Notes under the pieces: generated by a model
Database searches by the model: none
Seen by the model: only the letters and a program-made list of their open reading frames with translations
Told to the model about the DNA's origin: nothing
Origin: Chlorogloeopsis fritschii PCC 6912
Lineage (GTDB): Bacteria; Cyanobacteriota; Cyanobacteriia; Cyanobacteriales; Nostocaceae
Assembly (NCBI RefSeq): GCF_000317285.1
Contig: NZ_AJLN01000074.1
Span: 16,265 to 80,264, forward strand
Length of the DNA stretch: 64,000 nt
Reading direction: 5' to 3'
In this document: piece by piece, positions 57,487 to 64,000 of the stretch
Layout: each line of letters begins with the position of its first letter
How positions within the stretch are numbered: position 1 is the first letter of the stretch
Position numbers and translations under genes: made by a program

Positions 57487-58800
57487 ATGTTGTACCGAAA
57501 GCCAATCAACAAGCTGCAAAAATTCATACAAAAACAAAGTTTTTTGCATCTAGGAATTTTTCTAGCAATTCTGTTGGGTATTATATTGTTCAGTTGGGTA
57601 GCACTTTCGCAGCGACCAGTTACCCTCAGTATGTTAATTACTGCCCCTGATGCCCAACCTTGGAGGCAGGGTTTGATTAAAGACTTCGAGGCTAAGAACC
57701 CAGGCATTCGCATTAACTTAGTTGAGGGGCCAAATGCCACAAATTTACTCGAAGACTTGTATACTTCATCTTTTATCTTGGGTGAATCTCCTTACGATCT
57801 GGTCAATATGGACATCATTTGGACGCCCAAGTTTGCTGCGGCTGGATGGTTGCTACCCCTAGACGATCGCATTACCAAAGAGGAGTTAGCAGCATTTTCG
57901 CCCAAGGATGTAGAAGGGGGACGTTATCAAGGCAAGCTGTACCGCATTCCCATGCGTTCTGACGTAGGAGTGCTTTACTATCGGGAAGATTTACTTAAAG
58001 AAGCAGGATTTAAACCGCCAGAAACCTTTGCGGATCTGATGCAAATTTCCCAAGCCTTGCAAAAGAAAGACGAGGTAAATTGGGGCTATGTTTGGCAGGG
58101 ACGCCAATACGAAGGACTCGTAGCGATGTTTGTGGAAGTCCTCGACGGCTTTGGTGGCTTCTGGGTTAATCCTGACACGCTCGAAGTTGGGCTAGATCGA
58201 CCAGAAACATTACGAGCCGTTGAGTTTCTACGCAGTACCATCAGGCAGGGTGTTTCTCCGCCTGGAGTCACGACTTATATAGAAGAAGACACCCGGCGCT
58301 TTTTCCAAAATGGTCAAGTGGCGTTTTTACGAAGTTGGCCTTATGTGTGGCCTTTAGCCCAGGCAAAAGGTTCGCCAATCCAGGGTAAAGTTGGGATTAA
58401 ATCGATGGTTCATGCTCCTGGCAAGACGGGGGCTGCTTGTCTGGGAGGTTGGGGTTTAGGGATTTCTAAATCCTCTAGGCATCCTGAAGAAGCGTGGAAA
58501 GCAATTCAGTACTTTACTAGTGAAGAAGCACAGCGCCAGTTTGTTTTGAATGCAGGCTTTGTGCCAAGCCGACGGTCATTATTTACAGATCCAAAGATTG
58601 TAGCCGAATATCCCCACTATCCGCAGTTACTAGAGATTGTAGACAACGCAGTTTTACGTCCGCCGATCGCCCAATACGCTCAGACTTCAGATATTTTACA
58701 GCGTTATCTCAGTGCCGCACTATCCGGTCGGATGAACCCGGAACGAGCAATGCAAGCTGCTGCGGCTGAAACGCGCCGACTGCTAGGGGCTAGGGGCTAG
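57487..58800 (+). CDS. CUT1-family sugar ABC transporter, substrate-binding protein
   Basis: 437 residues from ATG 57487; a TTG six bases earlier is possible. A basic start and signal/anchor (LGIFLAILLGIILFSWVAL) precede a MalE/UgpB-type fold: WRQGLIKDFEAKNPGIRINL, LYRIPMRSDVGVLYYREDLL, GWGLGISKSSRHPEEAWKAI and FVLNAGFVPSRRSL. It binds an oligosaccharide or glucoside in the periplasm; the sugar cannot be told. The last residues (LLGARG) and the TAG stop are encoded by a CTAGGGG heptamer array, so the C-terminus is repeat-derived. Confidence 0.93.
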   Translation: MLYRKPINKLQKFIQKQSFLHLGIFLAILLGIILFSWVALSQRPVTLSMLITAPDAQPWRQGLIKDFEAKNPGIRINLVEGPNATNLLEDLYTSSFILGESPYDLVNMDIIWTPKFAAAGWLLPLDDRITKEELAAFSPKDVEGGRYQGKLYRIPMRSDVGVLYYREDLLKEAGFKPPETFADLMQISQALQKKDEVNWGYVWQGRQYEGLVAMFVEVLDGFGGFWVNPDTLEVGLDRPETLRAVEFLRSTIRQGVSPPGVTTYIEEDTRRFFQNGQVAFLRSWPYVWPLAQAKGSPIQGKVGIKSMVHAPGKTGAACLGGWGLGISKSSRHPEEAWKAIQYFTSEEAQRQFVLNAGFVPSRRSLFTDPKIVAEYPHYPQLLEIVDNAVLRPPIAQYAQTSDILQRYLSAALSGRMNPERAMQAAAAETRRLLGARG

Positions 58801-58845
58801 GGGCTAGGGGCTAGGGGCTAGGGACTAGGGGCTAGGGGCTAGAGA
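58783..58845. repeat. CTAGGGG heptamer array (STRR type)
   Basis: Eight consecutive heptamers CTAGGGG (one CTAGGGA) plus a decayed ninth. The array begins inside the substrate-binding protein gene and provides its stop at 58798-58800. Confidence 0.9.
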
Positions 58846-58907
58846 ACAGGGGAGGAATAGACAAGCAACCTATTAACCACTAACTACTAACCAATGACAA
58901 ATGACAA

Positions 58908-59819
58908 ATGACTAATTCACGTACGATCAGAAGTCGGGAACAACGGACAGCCTGGATCTTGCTAACACCAGCATTGCTGCTGCTGTTGTTTGTATTTGCT
59001 TACCCAATTTTACGAGCATTCTGGTTAAGTGTATTTACAAGAAATCTGGGAACGGAGCTACAACCCGTATTCTCTGGTTTGGAGAATTATGTGCGGATGG
59101 CGGGAGATGGCCGTTTTTGGCAGAGCCTTTGGATCACAACTGTGTTTACAACAGCATCCGTTGTCTCAGAACTAATACTAGGACTCTTGATTGCTCTAGT
59201 TCTCAATCAGGCGTTTTTTGGACGGGGCATAGTGCGTACCACTGCCATTCTACCTTGGGCTTTGCCTACTGCTCTGATTGGTCTGGCGTGGGCTTGGATT
59301 TTTAACGACCAGTTTGGAGTTGTGAACGATATTCTCAGGCGGTTGGGGCTGATTGAGACTGGGATTAACTGGTTAGGAGATCCAACGCTGGCGATGATCG
59401 CACTGATTTTTGCCGATGTTTGGAAAACTACGCCCTTTATCAGTATTCTGCTGTTAGCTGGCTTGCAGTCAATACCAAAAGACCTTTATGAAGCTTACTC
59501 AGTCGATGGGGCGAACGCTTGGCAAAACTTCCGCAATATTACCCTGCCGCTACTGCTGCCGCAAATTCTGATCGCAGTTCTATTTCGGTTTGCTCAAGCT
59601 TTTGGGATTTTCGATTTGATTGCTGTCATGACTGGGGGCGGGCCTGGTGGCGCTACAGAAGTAGTGTCATTGTATATTTACTCTACAGTGATGCGCTACT
59701 TAGATTTTGGTTATGGAGCAGCCCTCGTAGTGGTGACATTTCTGATTTTAATTGCTGCGGTGGCGATCGCTAGTTTCTTGCTTAACAAATACCGTGCCAG
59801 ATCATCAGGAGCCATTTAA
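58908..59819 (+). CDS. CUT1-family sugar ABC transporter permease (MalF/UgpA-like)
   Basis: The 303-residue protein has six membrane segments and the EAA loop EAYSVDGANAWQNF followed by LPLLLPQILIAV, typical of binding-protein-dependent permeases. It forms the channel with the next gene product. The ATG at 58908 is the third of three ATGs in an ATGACAA heptamer run and the only one with an open frame. No ribosome-binding site is visible. It ends 3 bp before the second permease gene. Confidence 0.95.
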   Translation: MTNSRTIRSREQRTAWILLTPALLLLLFVFAYPILRAFWLSVFTRNLGTELQPVFSGLENYVRMAGDGRFWQSLWITTVFTTASVVSELILGLLIALVLNQAFFGRGIVRTTAILPWALPTALIGLAWAWIFNDQFGVVNDILRRLGLIETGINWLGDPTLAMIALIFADVWKTTPFISILLLAGLQSIPKDLYEAYSVDGANAWQNFRNITLPLLLPQILIAVLFRFAQAFGIFDLIAVMTGGGPGGATEVVSLYIYSTVMRYLDFGYGAALVVVTFLILIAAVAIASFLLNKYRARSSGAI

Positions 59820-59822
59820 CCT

Positions 59823-60707
59823 ATGAGTGTAACTCCACAAGCATCTCCAGCAACTCCAAAACGAACAGAGAAAACCAGATTTTCTTGGCAAAAAATCTTG
59901 CTGCTCATAGCAATTGCATTAGTAGTGCTATTTAGTCTAGCGCCAGCTCTATGGCAATTGCTGACCTCGTTTAAAGTCAATGAGGATATTGCCGCCGTTC
60001 CTACTGTCTACTTCCCCACACGATTCACTTTCAATCACTACATTGAGTTATTTACCCGTCGTCCATTTTGGCGCTACATCTTCAACAGCGCCTTTGTGTC
60101 GATTACTTCTACAGCTGTAGCTTTAGCGATCGGCGCACCTGCTGCCTATGCTCTGGCACGGTTGCGTCCTTGGGGTGGACGGGTTATTCTTGCCAGTGTA
60201 CTGATCGTAACTTTGTTCCCTGGAATTCTGTTGTTTTTGGGACTGTTGGAAGTTATCCAGGCGCTCAGGCTGGGCAACAACTATCTGGCGCTAATCATAC
60301 CCTACACTGCGATCAATTTGCCGCTGACAATTTTAGTGCTGAGAAGCTTTTTCCAACAATTACCGAAAGACTTAGAAGACTCGGCTAGAGTCGATGGCTA
60401 CAACACCTTTCAACTACTATGGCAAATAGTCTTGCCTATGACTCTTCCCGCTTTGGTAACTACTGGAATTCTCGCCTTTATTTTTGCCTGGAACGAGTTT
60501 ATCTTCGCTCTCACTTTTATGACTCGCGAAGAGTTGAAGACAATTCCCGTTGCTGCTGCTCAGTTGGGCGGTGCAACAGTATATGAAATTCCCTACGGCC
60601 CCATCGCCGCTGCTACTGTTGTGGGGACGTTACCCCTGGTTTTACTAGTTTTATTTTTCCAGCGCAGAATTGTCCAAGGTCTTACTGCTGGTGCTGTTAA
60701 GGGCTAA
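59823..60707 (+). CDS. CUT1-family sugar ABC transporter permease (MalG/UgpE-like)
   Basis: The 294-residue protein has six hydrophobic segments and the EAA loop EDSARVDGYNTFQLLW followed by IVLPMTLPALVTTG. Conserved MalG-type features include LLTSFKVNEDI near the N-terminus and AWNEFIFALTFM. It is separated from the MalF-type gene by 3 bp and is presumably co-translated. It partners with the upstream permease and the ATPase at 60971. Confidence 0.95.
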   Translation: MSVTPQASPATPKRTEKTRFSWQKILLLIAIALVVLFSLAPALWQLLTSFKVNEDIAAVPTVYFPTRFTFNHYIELFTRRPFWRYIFNSAFVSITSTAVALAIGAPAAYALARLRPWGGRVILASVLIVTLFPGILLFLGLLEVIQALRLGNNYLALIIPYTAINLPLTILVLRSFFQQLPKDLEDSARVDGYNTFQLLWQIVLPMTLPALVTTGILAFIFAWNEFIFALTFMTREELKTIPVAAAQLGGATVYEIPYGPIAAATVVGTLPLVLLVLFFQRRIVQGLTAGAVKG

Positions 60708-60837
60708 TGATAAATGCTGAATTTTGAAAATACAGAATTTATCATTCATAATTCACGTCTAATGTGAATTAGCCGAACTCATCTTAAGTCGTGCCAAATA
60801 TATAGATTAATTGCAAAATCCAATTTTATGGTGATAA

Positions 60838-60904
60838 CGACCACAGATAAACACAGATGCACACGGATAAATTATCTGTGTTTATCTGTGTCCATCTGTG
60901 GTCG
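60838..60904. repeat. 67-bp inverted repeat between permease and ATPase genes
   Basis: CGACCACAGATAAACACAGA at the left is complemented at the right by ATCTGTGT and ATCTGTGGTCG, with a central AAATTATC. It is a dispersed-repeat type seen in many bacteria. It lies inside the transporter operon and could form a processing or attenuation hairpin. Confidence 0.65.
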
Positions 60905-60970
60905 ATTTCTAAAACATGATTTTTGCTTGCCGTTTTAATTCATATCAGACGTAATTCATCATTCATAATC

Positions 60971-62071
60971 ATGGCTAAACTCGAACTCAAAAACTTAAAT
61001 AAAACCTATAATCCCAAAGTCGTCCCCGTCAAAGACATTAGCTTAACTGTAGATAACGATGAGTTTTTGACTTTACTCGGTCCTTCCGGCTGTGGTAAAT
61101 CCACCGTCTTACGCATGATTGCCGGACTTGAAGAACCTACTCGCGGTCAGATCAAGATTGGGGACGTGGATGTTACCCACAAACGAGCAGCCGATCGCAA
61201 CATCGCGATGGTATTTCAAAGCTATGCACTCTATCCCCACATGACGGTGTACGAAAACCTCGCTTCTGGACTCAAACTCAGAAAAGTACCATCAACAGAA
61301 ATTAAACGGCGAGTGGCAGAAGTAGCAGAGATTTTAGGATTGGGAGAATTAATGAACCGTAAGCCTGGACAGATGTCTGGAGGTCAAAGGCAGCGGGTTG
61401 CGGTTGGTCGTGCTTTGGTGCGTAATGCTGACGTGTACTTGTTGGATGAGCCGTTAAGTAACCTAGATGCACTGCTGCGCGAACGAGTTCGAGCCGATCT
61501 CAAGCAAATTTTTGCAGCACAAAAAGTGCCAGTTGTCTACGTCACCCACGACCAAACAGAAGCGATGACGCTTTCCACCAAAGTCGCTTTGCTCAACGAT
61601 GGCTATGTCCAGCAACTCGATCCACCTGCTCGCATTTATAACAATCCAGCTAACTTATTTGTGGCAGGCTTTGTTGGCAGTCCCCAAATGAATTTGCTGA
61701 CTCTACCCTGTCAGGGAAGGAACGCAATGTTGGGTAACTTCCAAGTGCCTCTGCCAGATTTACCAACAGCACCGCCTCAGATTGTGCTAGGCATCCGTCC
61801 AGAAAATGTCCGCATAGCCCAACCAGGTGATACCCAAAAGATTCGAGGGCGAGTGTATCTAGTGGAAAACTTGGGTATGCACTATTTAGTCAGTGTTAGG
61901 GTTGAGGGTTCGCAAACCGGAGCAATTACAGTACGTGCTTTGTTGCCAATAGACCAAAATTGGAGTGGCGAGGATATTACATTGACATTGCCCCCTGAGG
62001 ATATTCACTGGTTTGATGTTCAATCTGGCGATGCTCTTGTTAGGAGGCAAATGTTAGGTGTGAGGGGGTAA
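60971..62071 (+). CDS. CUT1-family sugar ABC transporter ATP-binding protein (MalK/UgpC-like)
   Basis: 366 residues from ATG 60971 (MAKLELKNLNKTYNPK). A longer frame from 60923 reads through repeat sequence and is unlikely. Walker A GPSGCGKST, Q-loop VFQSYALYPHM, signature MSGGQRQRV, Walker B VYLLDEPLSNLD and switch His in YVTHDQTEAM are all present. The C-terminal TOBE/MalK regulatory domain starts near residue 240. It energises the transporter encoded at 57487-60707. The stop codon lies at the start of a 21-bp repeat array. Confidence 0.95.
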   Translation: MAKLELKNLNKTYNPKVVPVKDISLTVDNDEFLTLLGPSGCGKSTVLRMIAGLEEPTRGQIKIGDVDVTHKRAADRNIAMVFQSYALYPHMTVYENLASGLKLRKVPSTEIKRRVAEVAEILGLGELMNRKPGQMSGGQRQRVAVGRALVRNADVYLLDEPLSNLDALLRERVRADLKQIFAAQKVPVVYVTHDQTEAMTLSTKVALLNDGYVQQLDPPARIYNNPANLFVAGFVGSPQMNLLTLPCQGRNAMLGNFQVPLPDLPTAPPQIVLGIRPENVRIAQPGDTQKIRGRVYLVENLGMHYLVSVRVEGSQTGAITVRALLPIDQNWSGEDITLTLPPEDIHWFDVQSGDALVRRQMLGVRG

Positions 62072-62349
62072 TGCATCGACTTACATTTAGAACTTACGAA
62101 AAATCCCTCTAAAATCCTCTTTCCTCTGCGCTCCCTGTGCCTCTGCGGTTCTATTCTTCTATAACTCGTGCGTAAGTTCTAACATTGTTAATGTATTGGC
62201 TTACATTGTTAATGCATCGGCATACATTGTTAATGCATCGGCTCACATTGTTAATGCATTGGCATACATTGTTAATGTATCGACTCACATTGTTAATGCA
62301 TTGACTCATATTGTTAATGCATCGACTTACATTGTTAATGCATCCGCTT
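62068..62349. repeat. 21-bp tandem repeat array, interrupted
   Basis: Eight units of ACATTGTTAATGCATCGGCTT (third-position-like variation) run from 62182 to 62349. A partial unit at 62068-62087 lies before an inserted element. Because 21 is divisible by three, the array reads as seven-residue repeats (AYIVNAS, AHIVNAL) in one frame, but without a ribosome site or family features I do not call it a gene. Confidence 0.85.
62088..62181. mobile_element. 94-bp MITE-like insertion within the tandem array
   Basis: Terminal inverted repeats TAGAACTTACG (62088-62098) and CGTAAGTTCTA (62171-62181) are perfect over 11 bp. ACATT occurs immediately on both sides (62083-62087 and 62182-62186), as a 5-bp target duplication would. 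The interior carries CCTCTGCGCTCCCTGTGCCT, a common Nostocales dispersed motif. There is no ORF. Confidence 0.7.
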
Positions 62350-62462
62350 GCAACAATAGCTCACCTTGCCCGAACCTTGTCCGATCTAAAAACTTAACCT
62401 GGCTGTTATCTTTTCTGTGGCAATGGGCACATTAAATTTATACCTTACGATAATATGCATCT

Positions 62463-62837
62463 ATGCCTACCCAAGATAAGACACGCCGTTTGCCCCCTCA
62501 AACTATTAGTCAAGATATTGACTCACTCCACGGTTTGCAAACTATCAGCACCTACAACACAACCCGTGCTGATGCTTCTGAGGCAAACTTACAGACAGCT
62601 TATCAGGCTATGTTGACTCTGCAACAAGCCGAAACCGAAAAGCTAGCTTTATACCGTGCTGCTGCTGATGCTGCTCGATTGGCAGAATGGGAATTTCATA
62701 ATGCTGTATTAGCGATGAAAGAAGTGGTGCGGGGGCAATATGGTTCGGACAGCGATCAGGCTCAAGCGGTTGGACTGAAGAAAAAATCAGAGCGCAAGCG
62801 TCCTAGTCGTAAAAAGCCAGTTATGACTGCAAGTTAA
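62463..62837 (+). CDS. Hypothetical protein with helical core and basic tail
   Basis: The 124-residue protein starts MPTQDKTRRLPPQTISQDID. It has a long Ala/Gln/Glu-rich helix (ASEANLQTAYQAMLTLQQAE, AAADAARLAEWEFHNAVLAM) and a very basic tail (KKKSERKRPSRKKPVMTAS). I do not recognise a named family. The basic tail could bind nucleic acid, which is a guess. Its last 13 codons recur, diverged, at the end of the chimeric ORF at 63728-63910. Confidence 0.7.
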   Translation: MPTQDKTRRLPPQTISQDIDSLHGLQTISTYNTTRADASEANLQTAYQAMLTLQQAETEKLALYRAAADAARLAEWEFHNAVLAMKEVVRGQYGSDSDQAQAVGLKKKSERKRPSRKKPVMTAS

Positions 62838-63175
62838 TTAACTGAATTATTGGCGTTGCCGATCAAGAATATGAATTTGTCTCACGCAGAGGAGCCACTG
62901 CGGTGGACGGGTTTCCCGGCATAAAGGAGCCAGCGCGTTGCGGAGAGAAGCGCCGTGCGGGGGTTCCCCCCGTTGAGGCGACTTCGGAGGGTTCCCCCCG
63001 TTGAAGCGACTGGCGTCAAGTGGCGTCCGCAGAGTCGCAGAGAGTAAAAGTTGAGAATACTTGATTTTTGCATTTTATATCCAAATTTAGCAACGCCTAA
63101 TTATTGAGTTTGTGAGGGGCGATCGCTCTTCGAGAAAAAGCGATCGCAATTATTACTACAATGTAGAGGTAGTTT
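62838..63175. repeat. Intergenic GC-rich nested repeat cluster
   Basis: 62880-63040 contains repeated GTTCCCCCCGTTGAGGCGAC blocks (two copies), AGCCAGCGCGTTGCGGAG and a closing GGCGTCAAGTGGCGTCC. It belongs to the same family as the palindrome at 4262-4305. Two HIP1-type GCGATCGC octamers lie at about 63119 and 63140. No gene is visible. Confidence 0.6.
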
Positions 63176-63568
63176 CTACTCTGGAAGGTTAGTTTCAGGA
63201 TCAGTTGGCATTTCAATGGGATCGGTGTTTGGCAGAGTTCCCTGCATCTGCTCGTTGGGTATGTCTGGATTGTTCTGGAGGTTGACAACGCCTTTTTCTG
63301 ATGGCTGCTCGTTTGTAGTATTGGGGCCTGTTGTGCTAGAAACTCCAGCAATTTTAGGATCACCCGTTGCAGTTGCTTCTGAGAAGTTAGTGGCGATCGG
63401 ATTGGCGATCGCTTCCCCTTGCGGATTCGTCGTTTCTCCTGCTGCGACATTTGCATCCAACATTGCACTCCCTGCAACATTAGTATCTGTAAGAGGTTGA
63501 GCTTGCTCGGATGCAACAACAGATTGATCTGGGGTAGTAGCTTGATCTGACAAAGATGGGTCGCTCAT
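63176..63568 (-). CDS. Acidic low-complexity hypothetical protein
   Basis: The 130-residue protein starts MSDPSLSDQATTPDQSVVAS, rich in Pro, Thr, Asn, Ala and Glu throughout, without hydrophobic segments, so probably disordered. No family is recognised. The frame is open with a good ATG but coding status rests on composition only. Confidence 0.5.
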   Translation of the reverse strand: MSDPSLSDQATTPDQSVVASEQAQPLTDTNVAGSAMLDANVAAGETTNPQGEAIANPIATNFSEATATGDPKIAGVSSTTGPNTTNEQPSEKGVVNLQNNPDIPNEQMQGTLPNTDPIEMPTDPETNLPE

Positions 63569-63727
63569 GTTTACTGTTGCTTGCTAACGCTTCCATATAT
63601 TCAAAAACAGTTTTAAGAGCAAAACCTCATCCGCAATAGGTAATGCTGATTGCACTTAAAGAAGAATCAAGATTAAACACAACTGTAATTATCAATACAT
63701 AAATTTTTATTCACAGATCGTACTGCT

Positions 63728-63910
63728 ATGTACAAGTTTGCCGCTGCTTGGGAGAATGAGCCAATTGTATTTGGTGCCGCAAAACCCGGATATTCCAACG
63801 CAAAGGCACATGATTGGGTTGAGTTCATGAAGCGCTCTGGCATTAAGCGAGTTTGTTGTTTTCTGAGCAAACGTCCTAGCCGCAAAAAGCCAGTTGCGGT
63901 TGTAAGTTAA
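63728..63910 (+). pseudogene. Chimeric ORF: phosphatase N-terminus fused to the tail of the 62463 gene family
   Basis: 60 codons. Residues 1-47 (MYKFAAAWENEPIVFGAAKP through GIKRVCCFLS) match the start of cyanobacterial dual-specificity/tyrosine phosphatase-like proteins, but the catalytic HCxxGxxR region is absent. Residues 48-60 (KRPSRKKPVAVVS) and the following TAATTA match the end of the gene at 62463-62837. A deletion or recombination joined the two. It may still be translated but cannot be an active phosphatase. Confidence 0.6.
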
Positions 63911-64000
63911 TTAGACACACAGTCTTGAAAAGGACGGGTGATATTCCAATACGGTTCAATTAGTGATGTAGATTTCTAGATGATCCCCCTTAGTCCCCCT

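Noticed and set aside
62196..62435. 79-codon ORF with seven-residue repeats
   Set aside because: The frame is open because the DNA repeat is 21 bp; there is no ribosome site and the downstream part looks random.

Overview
The window comes from a filamentous, probably heterocyst-forming cyanobacterium (Nostocales). The evidence is psbX and ycf66, frequent HIP1 octamers (GCGATCGC), a cyAbrB regulator, SLH-type iron uptake porins, RibBA, chorismate lyase, an XisI protein, a complete hormogonium pilus-motility (hmp) locus, and many heptameric STRR-like and palindromic dispersed repeats typical of this order. It is chromosomal and mostly housekeeping, with two small accessory patches.

Layout. 1-7 kb: the 5' part of clpB, an SLH porin, gloA, a radical-SAM activase-like gene, eno and argC. 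7.6-20 kb: ribBA, an amidase, a methyltransferase, a CPBP protease, cyAbrB, a 1.2-kb gene-free stretch, sdhB, two tandem beta-propeller lipoproteins, ycf66 with psbX, a YggT/Ycf19 protein and accC. 20.4-27 kb: tRNA-Leu(GAG), chorismate lyase, a DUF3352 protein, ccsA, a HAD hydrolase and tilS. 27-42 kb: a Ser/Thr kinase, then hmpF divergent from hmpABCDE (PATAN response regulator, CheY, CheW, MCP and CheA-REC), a chemotaxis-like system that steers type IV pilus motility.

42-44.5 kb is an accessory patch: a small unknown gene, a RelE-type toxin with its antitoxin, a Uma2 nuclease-like gene and a frameshifted type I restriction specificity (hsdS) remnant. Short hsdS 3'-end copies are scattered around the toxin-antitoxin pair. 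44.5-51.2 kb: an ethylene-receptor-like hybrid kinase, a REC-histidine kinase, prolyl oligopeptidase and a secreted unknown protein. 51.5-54.3 kb is the second accessory patch: xisI with a beheaded xisH, then an AAA15 ATPase/RloB pair that looks like an AbiL-type defence cassette. 54.3-62 kb: a second SLH porin, a DUF2808 protein and a complete CUT1 sugar ABC transporter. 62-64 kb is repeat-rich and holds a 21-bp tandem array carrying a MITE-like insertion, a small unknown gene, an acidic low-complexity protein, and a chimeric ORF that joins a phosphatase N-terminus to the tail of the neighbouring gene.

The most distinctive feature is how far dispersed repeats shape the genes. Heptamer repeats supply the stop codons of several genes and the start codons of two. 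A repeat has entered tilS in frame. Palindromic repeat elements sit between convergent genes.

All functions are assigned by reading motifs; no database search was run.
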